A DNA stretch of 64,000 nt, taken from NCBI GenBank assembly GCA_963826485.1, contig CAWGXF010000006.1:204520-268519 (forward strand), in the 5' to 3' direction. The notes beneath the pieces were generated by a model. The model ran no database searches, was not told where the DNA came from, and saw nothing but the letters and a program-made list of their open reading frames with translations. The position numbers and the translations under genes were made by a program. The stretch comes from PALSA-600 sp963826485 (lineage in GTDB: Bacteria > Actinomycetota > Thermoleophilia > Gaiellales > Gaiellaceae). Every line of letters starts with the position of its first letter. Position 1 is the stretch's first letter. Positions 1 through 8,700 of the stretch are shown piece after piece.

Positions 1-1189
1 CGCGGAGGCCGTAGGCGACGCCTTCGAGCATCGAGCGCCAGAGGGCACCGCGGTCGTGGCGGATCGAGAGGCCGGTGAAGGCGCCGCGTGCGTTCGGATC
101 GGCGTGCGGGGTGCGTTCCCCGGCGAGATACGGCGCGAACAGGAGCCCTTCGACGCAGGGCTCCCAGCCGGCCGCCTCTGCGTCGAGCGTCTGGAGGTCG
201 GCGGCCAGTGCATGCCGAAGCCACGCGGCCGACCCGGCGGCGCTCAGCATCACGCCCATTGCGTGCCAGGTGCCCGGAACCGCATGGCAGAAGACGTGCA
301 CCCGCGCCTCGGCGTCGGGTGCGTAGGCGGGCAGCACCGCGAAGACGACACCGGACGTCCCGAGCACGACGGACACCGGGCCGGGCGCCGTGATGCCGAT
401 CCCGAGCGCCGCGGCCGCCTGGTCGCCCGCACCGGCGATCGCGGTCGACTCGTACACGGGCGGCAGCCAGCCCGCCGGAATCTCGAGCGCGTCACAGACC
501 TCGCCCGACCAGCGCCTGCCTGCGACGTCGAAGAGGAGCGTCCCGGACGCGTCGGTCACGTCGATCGCATGCTCGCCGGTCAGGCGGAGCCGCACGTAGT
601 CCTTCGGCAGCAGCACCCGGCGGATCTGCGCGTAGGTCTCCGGCTCGTGGGTGCGCAGCCAGAGGAGCTTGGGGGCGGTGAATCCGGTCAGGGCCCGGTT
701 GCCGGTGAGCTCGATCAGCCTGTCGAGCCCGACGCGGGCTTCGATCTCGGCGCACTCGGCGGCCGTTCGCTGATCGTTCCAGAGGATGGCCGGGCGCAGC
801 ACCCGCTCGTCCGCCCCGAGCGCGACGAGACCGTGCATCTGCCCGGACAGCCCGAGCGGCCCGTCCGGCAGCCGTGCCAGGCATGCCTCGGCCGCCCGCC
901 ACCAGTCCGCGGGATCCTGTTCCGACCAGCCGGGGTGTGGGGACGAGAGCGGATAGCTCTCGTCCGCCGTCGCGACGATCTCGCCCTCCGGCGAGATCGC
1001 GACCGCCTTGACCCCGGACGTCCCGACGTCGAGGCCGATCAGTACTTCTGCTGCGGCGCCGGCGGAGCCGGCACCTCCGCTCCTCCGCGGCTCCGCCGAG
1101 CCTACGCCGCCGCTCCTCCGCGGCTCCGCCGAGCCTACGCCGCCGCTCCTCCGCGGCTCCGTCGAGCCTGCGCCGCGGGTTTCAGGCAC
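1..1189 (-). CDS. xylB: Xylulokinase (FGGY family), 3' end outside window
   Basis: Cytoplasmic ATP-dependent pentulose kinase that would convert D-xylulose to D-xylulose 5-phosphate. The minus strand reads the FGGY phosphate-binding start IGLDVGTSGVKAVAI, then LSGQMHGLV, ILWNDQR, GAGDQAAAALGIG and GVMLSAAGSAAWL in order, as in XylB. The window edge removes the C-terminal part. The first in-frame start is a GTG overlapping the stop codon of the upstream isomerase gene, so the two are probably translationally coupled. This start adds a prefix of about 48 residues containing three copies of an 11-residue GSAEPRRSGGV-like repeat, which FGGY kinases normally lack. A CTG just before IGLDVG is the only later alternative. 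Assignment to xylulose rather than another pentulose rests on context. Confidence 0.85.
   Translation of the reverse strand, partial: MPETRGAGSTEPRRSGGVGSAEPRRSGGVGSAEPRRSGGAGSAGAAAEVLIGLDVGTSGVKAVAISPEGEIVATADESYPLSSPHPGWSEQDPADWWRAAEACLARLPDGPLGLSGQMHGLVALGADERVLRPAILWNDQRTAAECAEIEARVGLDRLIELTGNRALTGFTAPKLLWLRTHEPETYAQIRRVLLPKDYVRLRLTGEHAIDVTDASGTLLFDVAGRRWSGEVCDALEIPAGWLPPVYESTAIAGAGDQAAAALGIGITAPGPVSVVLGTSGVVFAVLPAYAPDAEARVHVFCHAVPGTWHAMGVMLSAAGSAAWLRHALAADLQTLDAEAAGWEPCVEGLLFAPYLAGERTPHADPNARGAFTGLSIRHDRGALWRSMLEGVAYGLR
1078..1176. repeat. Three tandem 33-bp repeats at the xylB 5' end
   Basis: Three adjacent 33-bp units occupy 1078-1110, 1111-1143 and 1144-1176. The first two are identical; the third differs at two positions. 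Each unit contains GGCTC-CGCC-GAGCC, able to fold as a small hairpin. Because 33 is a multiple of three, the array stays in frame with the kinase and encodes an 11-residue repeat. Confidence 0.95.
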
Positions 1190-2180
1190 CCAGCGCGGCG
1201 TACACGAGCTCGTACGCCCGGACGGCGTCTTTCGACTGCTGGGCCCGCCGCAGGGCGGGCTCGTCGATCTTCTCGGCAACCGCGTCGATGAACCGCCACT
1301 GGAGGACCGAGCGCTTGACGGCCCCCACGGCGTCCTCGGTGTAGGGGTAGAGGTCGAGGCCGAGGCGTTCGCCGCTCGACCCGTAGCCGATGCGGCGCAG
1401 TTCGAGGGCGAGCTCGAGAGTCTCCATGAACGCCGTCGCCCCGACCATGTTGTCGTCGTCGAAGGTGCCCCAGCCGGAGTTGCCGTGCTGGTGCCCCAGC
1501 AGCCCTTCCGCGGCCAGGAGCGCGGCATATTCGGCGAGGTTCTCGCCGTTCATGATCAGGTGCTGCCAGTCCATGTTGACCTTCACGTTCTCGATCCCCT
1601 GCCCGCGCAGCGTGTGGATGACGTGCAAGGTCATGCCGATGTTGCGCATGAAGATCTTCATCGCCGGCTCGGAGTTCTTGTGCTCCAGAAACACGGTGAC
1701 GCCGCGCCCGTTGGCGTGCTGGGCCGCCTCGCCGACCCCGTCGATGAACCTCTTCCAGGAGTCGGCATAGCCGGTCTGGAACGGGTAGTTGTAGCCCTCG
1801 ATCCCGGGCCAGATGATGAAGTGGGCGCCCACGTCCGCGGCCAGGTCGATTCCGTCGGTGGTGAGCCGGAGCGCCTCCGCGCGCGTCGCGTCGTCCGGTG
1901 AGGAGAAGCCGCCCTTCGCAAAGAGCGGATTAAGGTGCAGCCCGCTCGCGATGCAGTACATCCCGTGACCGTCGAGCGCCTCCTGGACCTCCTCGAGGTT
2001 CTCGCGCGAGACCTCTTGCGGATAGTGGAACTCGTAGTCGTCGATCAGATCGCCGAGGCCGTCGACGGCGGTTCGAACCTTGTCGGCCGTGGAGGCGCCC
2101 GCCAGTTCGGGCTTGTAGCCACCCGGGTTGAAGCGGGTCGCCATTGCCCCGAACGCCCAGATACCGAGGCTCGTCTTCAC
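1182..2180 (-). CDS. Xylose-isomerase-like TIM-barrel sugar isomerase
   Basis: A 332-residue protein of the AP-endonuclease-2/xylose-isomerase TIM-barrel superfamily, expected to interconvert an aldose and a ketose using divalent metals. Visible metal-site strands are VTVFLEHKNSEP (Glu), VKVNMDWQHLIM (Asp and His), GHQHGNSGWGTFDDDN (His and Asp) and LDLYPYTED. The chosen GTG start gives MKTSLGIWAFGAMATRFNPGGY; an ATG inside this segment (MATRF) is the alternative. It lies directly upstream of the xylulokinase with overlapping stop/start codons and diverges from a sugar ABC transporter. The exact substrate (xylose, or another aldose such as rhamnose) cannot be read from sequence. Confidence 0.8.
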   Translation of the reverse strand: MKTSLGIWAFGAMATRFNPGGYKPELAGASTADKVRTAVDGLGDLIDDYEFHYPQEVSRENLEEVQEALDGHGMYCIASGLHLNPLFAKGGFSSPDDATRAEALRLTTDGIDLAADVGAHFIIWPGIEGYNYPFQTGYADSWKRFIDGVGEAAQHANGRGVTVFLEHKNSEPAMKIFMRNIGMTLHVIHTLRGQGIENVKVNMDWQHLIMNGENLAEYAALLAAEGLLGHQHGNSGWGTFDDDNMVGATAFMETLELALELRRIGYGSSGERLGLDLYPYTEDAVGAVKRSVLQWRFIDAVAEKIDEPALRRAQQSKDAVRAYELVYAALGA

Positions 2181-2352
2181 CTCGCTGACACTAACGGGAT
2201 CCCGCGCGGCGCGTCGAATCACTGTGGGCGACTTGACGCGCAGTGCGCGATGGGAGAGGTTCGGTCGTCGAGGAATTGTTCCGTTGCACAAGAAACCGCT
2301 GTAGGATTGTCCCGGCTGACCCCCCGTCACGCAAACAGAACAGGAGAACCAG
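2181..2352. promoter_or_regulatory. Divergent control region of the pentose locus
   Basis: A 172-bp gap between the divergent isomerase/kinase and transporter operons, so it must hold both promoters. A perfect 6-1-6 inverted repeat, CGCGCA-G-TGCGCG, lies at 2237-2249 and could be an operator. A weak -10-like TAGGAT lies at 2302-2307. A clear AGGAG ribosome-binding site at 2342-2346 serves the GTG at 2353. Promoter elements are low confidence. Confidence 0.4.
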
Positions 2353-3429
2353 GTGCAGAAAGTCTTTCGGAAGTGGACTGTGCTGCTGCTCGCAGCCGTC
2401 GTGACCACTTCGGCGGTCGTCGTCACGGCTGCGACCGCAAGCTCATCCAAGAAGGCGGCGAGCGTCCAGGTCTGCGTGCTCCTGCCGGACACGAAGTCCT
2501 CCGTCCGCTGGGTGCAGTTCGACGCTCCGGCGATGAAGGCTGCGTTCAAGAAGGCCGGCGTCACCGCGTCGATCAACAACGCTCTCAACGACCCGCTCAA
2601 GCAGAAGGCACAGGCGCAGGCCTGCATTGCCGCGGGCGCGACGGTGGTCATCGAGACGTCGCTCGACAACGGCTCCGCCTCGTCGATCGAGAAGCTCTTC
2701 ACCTCGAAGGGCGGCAAGGCGATCGACTACGACCGCCAGGTCACCGGCGGCACCGCGTCGGTCTACGTGACGTTCGACGGCAAGGCGGTCGGCAAGGCTC
2801 AGGCCGCGGGGATTCTCGCGGCGATGAAGGCGAAGGGCACCTACAAGGGCGGCACCGTCGCCCAGCTCTGGGGCGGCCAGACCGACCAGAACGCGTACTG
2901 GTTCCAGTCCGGCAACCTCGCCGTCTTCAACCCGCTCTTCAAGACCCACAAGATCAAGAGGGGCCCGCAGCAGTTCGTCCCCGACTGGGATGCGAACAAC
3001 GCGGCGACCATCTTCAACCAGATGCTCGTCAAGACGAACAACAACATCCAGGGCGTGCTGGCGGCGAACGACAACATCGCCGGCGCCGTCGTTGCCGACC
3101 TGAAGGCGAAGCACCTCAAGCCGCTCCCGCTCTCCGGGCAGGATGCGAGCGTGCAGGGTGTCCAGAACATCATCTCGGGCTGGCAGACGGGCACGGTCTA
3201 CAAGTACGTGCCTGCCGAGGCGAACGCCGCCGCTGAGGCTGCGGTCGCGCTCATCAAGGGCAAGACGCCGAAGTCGAACGGGACCCGGCCGAACGGCAAG
3301 AAGCCGGAGCCGACCTACGCGCTCCCGGTGATCTGGATCACCAAGCACAACTACAAGCGCCTCTTCACGGATCATTTCCTGAAGCGGAGCGATGTGTGCG
3401 TCGGCACGTACAAGCAGTACTGCAAGTAG
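2353..3429 (+). CDS. Sugar ABC transporter substrate-binding protein
   Basis: A 358-residue exported binding protein of the RbsB/XylF type. The N-terminus has Arg/Lys residues, a hydrophobic stretch (about residues 10-28) and an ATASSS cleavage region. The mature part shows the type-I periplasmic fold: VCVLLPDTKSSVRW, an ACIAAGATVVIETSLDN segment, ANDNIAGAVVADL and LPLSGQDASVQGVQNI. These last two motifs are typical of xylose/ribose-binding proteins. The GTG start has AGGAG six bases upstream. It is first in a three-gene import operon with the ATPase and permease and diverges from pentose isomerase and kinase genes, so D-xylose or a related pentose is the likely ligand. Confidence 0.88.
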   Translation: MQKVFRKWTVLLLAAVVTTSAVVVTAATASSSKKAASVQVCVLLPDTKSSVRWVQFDAPAMKAAFKKAGVTASINNALNDPLKQKAQAQACIAAGATVVIETSLDNGSASSIEKLFTSKGGKAIDYDRQVTGGTASVYVTFDGKAVGKAQAAGILAAMKAKGTYKGGTVAQLWGGQTDQNAYWFQSGNLAVFNPLFKTHKIKRGPQQFVPDWDANNAATIFNQMLVKTNNNIQGVLAANDNIAGAVVADLKAKHLKPLPLSGQDASVQGVQNIISGWQTGTVYKYVPAEANAAAEAAVALIKGKTPKSNGTRPNGKKPEPTYALPVIWITKHNYKRLFTDHFLKRSDVCVGTYKQYCK

Positions 3430-3443
3430 GATCACGCACGATC

Positions 3444-3479
3444 CGCGGTGGAGGCGCCTCTCGGGGCGCCTCCACCGCG
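3444..3479 (+). terminator. Intercistronic hairpin after the binding-protein gene
   Basis: A perfect 15-bp stem (3444-3458 pairs with 3465-3479) with a six-base loop TCTCGG. No U-tract follows. Such a hairpin between a binding-protein gene and its ATPase gene commonly stabilises the upstream message or reduces downstream expression, giving excess binding protein. Confidence 0.75.
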
Positions 3480-3490
3480 ACTAATCCACG

Positions 3491-4276
3491 ATGAGCGAGA
3501 CTGCACTCCTCCAACTCCGCAGTGTCACGAAGACCTTCGGTTCGGTCGAGGCGCTGACCGCCGTCGACTTCGAGGTCAATTCCGGTGAGGTGATGGCGCT
3601 GGTCGGCGACAACGGCGCCGGCAAGTCCACGCTGATCAAGTGCATCGCCGGCACCCATGCCTACGACAGCGGGCAGATCTTCTTCGAGGGCCGCCAGGTG
3701 CACATCCACGGCCCGAAGGACGCGGCCCGCCTCGGGATCGAGGTCGTCTACCAGGATCTCGCTCTCTGCGACAACCTCGACGTCGTCCAGAACATGTACC
3801 TCGGCCGCGAGGAGAACAAGTGGCAGATCCTGAACGAGGCGGCGATGGAGCACACCACCGCGTCGACCCTCAAGAGCCTCGCGGTGACGACGATCTCGTC
3901 GATTCGGCAGCCGGTGGCGACGCTCTCCGGCGGTCAGCGCCAGTCCGTCGCGGTTGCGAAGGCCGTTCAGTGGAATTCGAAGCTCGTCATCCTGGACGAG
4001 CCGACCGCGGCTCTCGGCGTGGCGCAGACCGAACAGGTGCTCGCTCTCGTCCGCCGCCTCGGGGAGCAGGGGCTCGCGGTCGTGATCATCTCGCACAACC
4101 TCCACGACATCTTCGAGACAGCGGATCGGATCACGGTGCTTCGTCTCGGGCGGAACGTCGGCATCTTCGACCGCCGCTCGACGACGCAGCAGGCCGTCGT
4201 CGAGGCGATCACCGCGGGCGTGCCCACGAAGGTCTCGGGCGTCTCGCCCGTGCCGGCAGCCGGAGGCGAGGCATGA
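3491..4276 (+). CDS. Sugar ABC transporter ATP-binding protein
   Basis: A 261-residue cytoplasmic ATPase energising the sugar importer. Walker A is GDNGAGKST (about residues 38-46), the Q-loop is VVYQDLALCDNL, the signature is LSGGQRQSVAVAKAV, Walker B is LVILDEPTAALG and the H-loop is VIISHNLHD. It has one nucleotide-binding domain, like FrcA, whereas RbsA/XylG proteins have two fused domains, so it would act as a homodimer. Its stop codon overlaps the permease start (ATGA). Directly upstream is the binding-protein gene with an intercistronic hairpin. Confidence 0.9.
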   Translation: MSETALLQLRSVTKTFGSVEALTAVDFEVNSGEVMALVGDNGAGKSTLIKCIAGTHAYDSGQIFFEGRQVHIHGPKDAARLGIEVVYQDLALCDNLDVVQNMYLGREENKWQILNEAAMEHTTASTLKSLAVTTISSIRQPVATLSGGQRQSVAVAKAVQWNSKLVILDEPTAALGVAQTEQVLALVRRLGEQGLAVVIISHNLHDIFETADRITVLRLGRNVGIFDRRSTTQQAVVEAITAGVPTKVSGVSPVPAAGGEA

Positions 4277-5538
4277 CGTCCATGGACGTTGTCGGCCCCG
4301 ACGGCCCGACGCCGGCGGAGGTGGAAGAGACACCACACGGCATCGGAGGCCTCTACCACAGGGCCCTGTTCAACCTCAGGACCGGCAACCTCGGCCCGGC
4401 CCCGATCATCGTCGGCGAGATCCTCGTCGTCATCCTCTTCAGCCTGACGGCGACGAACTTCTTCACGGCCGTCAACTTCACCAACCTGATCAACGAGATG
4501 GCCGGCACGGCGATGCTCGCCTTCGGCGTCGTCTTTGTCCTACTGCTCGGCGAGATCGACCTGTCGATCGGATACCTCGCAGGCATCGGTGCGCTCGTGG
4601 TCGCGGAGCTGCAGCTACCGGGGAGTGGGCACCAGCTGAACGGGATCCTCGCAATGGTCCTCGCCGTCGCGGTCTGCGCAGCGATCGGCGGCCTTCAGGG
4701 CTCGATCGTGGCGTTCGTCGGTGTGCCGTCGTTCGTCGTGACGCTCGCCGGCTTCCTGATCTGGCAGGGCGTGATCCTGAACCAGCTCGAGCAGCGCGGC
4801 ACGATCATCATCCAGGACCGCTGGATCAACTACACCGACAGCTACGCCTTCTCGCATCTCGCCGGCTACCTGATCGCGCTGCTCGTCTCGGCTCTCTATC
4901 CGCTCAGCGTCCTGTACAGGCGGTTCGCCGCCCGAGGCACGGAGATCGCCAGAGTGAACTGGGCCGGGTTCGTGGTGAAGACCGCGGGGATCGCCGTCGC
5001 CGCGTTCGGCACGGTCGCGATCGCGAATCATGGGAAGGTGATCTTGACGTCGCTCGGTCTCCCGCTCTCGGGCGTGATCCTCATCTTCTTCTTCATCGTT
5101 TTGACGTTCCTCGCGAAGGCGACGACGTTCGGACGTCACGTCTACGCGGTCGGTGGGAACGCCGAGGCCGCTCGCCGAGCCGGCATCAACGTGCCGCGCA
5201 TTCGCGTCCTCGTCTTCATGCTCTCCGGCGCCACGGCCGGGATGGGCGGGATCATCTTCGCCTCGCAGGTGAACTCGGTGGCGCTGACGTTTCCGCCGGG
5301 CAACCTGCTGCTGAACGCGATCGCCTCGGCGGTGATCGGCGGCGTCAGCCTGTTCGGCGGCCGCGGCGAGGTGAGCGGGGCGCTGCTCGGCGCCGTGCTG
5401 ATCGGGACGCTCCAGAACGGCCTGAACACGCTCAGCGTGTCGAACGGCTGGATCTACATCATCACCGGCCTGGTGCTCCTGGCCGCGGTGACGCTGGACA
5501 CGGTCGCCGTTCGTCTTCAGGCCCGCTCGGGCCGCTGA
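4273..5538 (+). CDS. Sugar ABC transporter permease
   Basis: A 421-residue inner-membrane permease of the branched-chain amino acid/ribose type (XylH/RbsC family). Many hydrophobic segments are visible, with the family hallmarks VVFVLLLGEIDLSIGYLAG, GVPSFVVTLAGFLIWQG, VGGNAEAARRAGINV and AIASAVIGGVSLFGGRG. The ATG overlaps the ATPase stop codon, so translation is coupled. A soluble loop around residues 205-240 is longer than in RbsC and resembles XylH. Together with the two preceding genes it forms a complete importer. Confidence 0.9.
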   Translation: MTSMDVVGPDGPTPAEVEETPHGIGGLYHRALFNLRTGNLGPAPIIVGEILVVILFSLTATNFFTAVNFTNLINEMAGTAMLAFGVVFVLLLGEIDLSIGYLAGIGALVVAELQLPGSGHQLNGILAMVLAVAVCAAIGGLQGSIVAFVGVPSFVVTLAGFLIWQGVILNQLEQRGTIIIQDRWINYTDSYAFSHLAGYLIALLVSALYPLSVLYRRFAARGTEIARVNWAGFVVKTAGIAVAAFGTVAIANHGKVILTSLGLPLSGVILIFFFIVLTFLAKATTFGRHVYAVGGNAEAARRAGINVPRIRVLVFMLSGATAGMGGIIFASQVNSVALTFPPGNLLLNAIASAVIGGVSLFGGRGEVSGALLGAVLIGTLQNGLNTLSVSNGWIYIITGLVLLAAVTLDTVAVRLQARSGR

Positions 5539-5550
5539 CCGACGACCCGT

Positions 5551-5742
5551 TCACGCATCGTTTTCCTTGTTGCGTGCCCGTCGCGCGGGAAGAACGCGGT
5601 ACTTGAGGATCAACCCGAATCCCGCGATGGAGACCAGGGTGCCGGTGGATGGGGACCCGCTCACGTAGACGATCCCGCCGAGCAGGATCAGAAGCGCACC
5701 GATCAGGGTGCCTGCCGTGGGAGTCTGGAATCGCCGGAGCAA
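5551..5742 (-). CDS. Small two-helix membrane protein, hypothetical
   Basis: An unrecognised protein of about 63 residues following the 1371-residue fusion gene on the same strand. It has two hydrophobic segments (AGTLIGALLILLGGIVYV and STGTLVSIAGFGLIL) and ends in a basic tail, RVLPARRARNKENDA. No ATG or GTG is available in frame; TTG at 5742 is the best start, although a GGAGGT motif lies some 20 bases further up. The start is therefore uncertain. The gap to the upstream gene is only 34 bases, suggesting cotranscription. Confidence 0.5.
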   Translation of the reverse strand: MLRRFQTPTAGTLIGALLILLGGIVYVSGSPSTGTLVSIAGFGLILKYRVLPARRARNKENDA

Positions 5743-5776
5743 GGCGCCGACGACTCTACTGGACCTCCGCGCTCGG

Positions 5777-8700
5777 TCAGCCGGCGAGCTTGTGCCACAC
5801 GAGCCTGCCGACCTTCGTCCCGATGGTGCGGCCTGCCGCCGCGTCGCCCGGGAGCTCGGTGCCGCGATCGACGCCCTGCTTCGCAGCCCGGGCGGCCTGG
5901 GACGCGAACGAGCGACCGCTGAATGCCGTGAGCACCTCGTCTGCCGCGTAGGCGAACGCACTGTCCCCGGAGGCCCAGCCGGGCGATGGGGGCGTGGGGG
6001 CGAGCGGGCTCCACCGCGCGCCCTGCACCCAGCGGCCTGCTCGTAGGACGAGCTGCCGGGCGCCCACACGCTCGATCAGGCCGGAGACGACCGGGAGCTC
6101 GTTGTTGAAGGCCAGATACCGGATCATCGAGATCGGCCGGGGCGCCTCGTGGGCGCGTTTCGCGCCCCAGGCCGAGACGGCTGCGTCGTTGAGCGCGGCG
6201 TTCAGAGCGAGGTCGAGCCGGACATCGTGCGCGAGACGCGCGGTTGCGTTCCCCCCGGCGGGCAGCGTCGCGGCGATGCGATTCCACCCGAGCGGCGAAG
6301 GGTCGACCACGGCCCGGCCTCCCGCCCTCGAGGCGGCGCGGATCGCCGCGACCGCGGCCTGCTTGTACGCGACGCTCGACGGGTCGCCGAGACCCGGCGA
6401 ACCGGCATCGACACGCCCCGCGAACGTGCGCACCTGGCCCCACTGCGAGTCCTCGAAGGTCTGGATGTCTGCAGGCACCGAGCCGCCGCCCTGGGCGGCC
6501 TTCTGCGAGTGCGCCAGCGGCTGCCAGAAGGTCGCGTCGTGCACCGTCGAGACGCCGGTCTGGACGACGAGCGGCTCGTTCACCGGCGTGTAGGTCGGAT
6601 CGGCGTAGTGGAGCGCCTCGTTCGAGCCGTCGTTTCTCCCGGCGGCGATCGCCGCCGCCCCGATGCGGTTCCCGAGATCGGCGGCCGAAGCCCCGGACGC
6701 GCGAGTGAAATCGGGTGAGAGGCAGAGACTGCGGAGCCGCTCGGTGAGGAGCGTGAATGTCCGGTCGAGGTTCGCTCCGTACGACGCGCGCCAGACGAGC
6801 AGGCGGTATGCGGCGTAGCTGATCGCCGTCTCGCGGCTCTGCAGCCCTCCGGCCGCGTGCCAGGCCTGGGAGATCGCCGTCGAGAGGTCGAGGAGATCGC
6901 GCGCCTCCACCGGCTCCGACGCGCCCCCGAGCCTGAGCACCTTGATCGCCTCGTCGTTCCAGATCCGCGCGACCGACCGGCCGTGCCGCGGCGCGGGCGT
7001 GCAGTTCGCGAGCTGCGACGGGGTCGCGGTCGTGTGGGTGACCGCGACCGGCGGCGGAGATGCGATGTGGACCACGCGGTTCGCGCGGACGTTGCTGCGG
7101 AAGCTCGTGCCTCCCCACGGGTAGCGCACCGTGAGCGAGGTGACCGAGGTGGCGGCGCCGAGGCCGAAGTGGACGCGCTGATCCTCCGACGAGAGATAGC
7201 TGCTGCCCGCCTGCACGATGCGCGCCAGGCGCCGGCCGTCGGGCAGCGTGGCGGTGACGACGGCGCCCGGCGCAAACCGGGAAAGCTGCACGTCGAGCCA
7301 GTGCCCGCTGGGGCCCGACGGATGCAAGAGCACGAGCTTGCCGCCGATCGTGTTGATGGCGACGTCCATCCGCCCGTCGTTGGCGACATCCGCGGCGGCC
7401 GCGCCGCGCCCGTTCAGGCTCATGCCCTTCGCCGCGATCACGCCCTTGGCGTTCCCGAACGTCCTCGCGGCTCCGACCGGCGCGAGCACGCGCACGGCTT
7501 CCGCGTCGGCGGAGAGGTTCGTGACCGGGATCGCGCCCGCGGTCAGCAGCAGATCCGGCACGCTCGAGTTGGCAAAGTCGACCCACGTCGCGCCCCAGCC
7601 GGCGAAGCCGGTGCCGAGCGCCGGGACGTACCGCGGTCGCACGTTCGCGAAGGCTCCGGTCGCCGTCTGCACGTACGCGGCGGAAGGCTCGTTACGGGAG
7701 TTGGTCGCGAAAAGGCCGAGACGCCCACCCGACGTGACGCTGGTCGCCACTCCCATCCCGGCGTACGGGTCGGCGACCCCGGCTGCGTCCGCTCGCTCCT
7801 CGAAACGGAAGCCGAGCCCGGCGGGATCGGCGCTCGCGCCGCCGGGCCACGGGACGTTGACGTAGAGCTGGTTCGGGTCCTCGTCGTTTGCGACATAGAT
7901 GTCCGGGCGGCCGTCGCCGTTGACGTCGGTGAACGTCGCCCCGAGCCCGTGGGCGAAGTTGGAGGACTCGAGGCCTGCCTGGGCGCCGACCTCCTTGAAG
8001 CGTCCCGCTCCCTCGTTCAGAAAGAGCCGGTCGCGGACGCCGGCCACGTTCGTCGGAAAGCCGGCGAGCGAGTTCTGCACGGGTTGGCCCAGGTCGGAGT
8101 AGCCGGCGACGAAGAGATCCGGCCGGCCGTCCCCGTTCACGTCCGCAACTGCGGCACCGGTGAACCAGCCGCTCGCCGGGAGCCGATCGCTGGTGAACGT
8201 CCCGTGACCCGTGTTCCAGAGCAGGTCGATGCCGCTCGTGGTTGTCACCACGAGGTCGGTGTGACCGTCGCCGTTCAGATCTGCGACGGCACAGCCGTCG
8301 CCCTGGACGGGCAGAGCCGCATGCGTGGCGGTGCTCACGTCCTTGAACGTGCCGTCGACGTTCTCGAACAGCGCGGAACGGGGGAGGCCGCCGTTCGACT
8401 CCCACTGCGGAGCGTCCGCACTCGAGTAGGAGTTGACTGCGAACAGGTCCTGCCAGCCGTCGTTGTTGTAGTCGAGCCAGCAGACGCCACCGCCCATCAT
8501 CGCCTTCGCGTCGCTCGACATGCCGTAGTGGAACGCGCCCTGCTGGAAGTCGAGCCCGAGCGACGGCGCGAGGTCGGTCAGCCGAAGGCCGGCGAGCGCC
8601 GAGCTCTCCGGGCCGTCCGCCACGACCTGCGTCGGGGCTGTCACGGCGAGCGCCCAGTGGCCGCTCGCCTCCTGGTGCAGCTGGTAGGTCTGGCCGGCGA

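Noticed and set aside
1078..1176. CRISPR array
   Set aside because: Three directly adjacent copies with no spacers, inside coding sequence.
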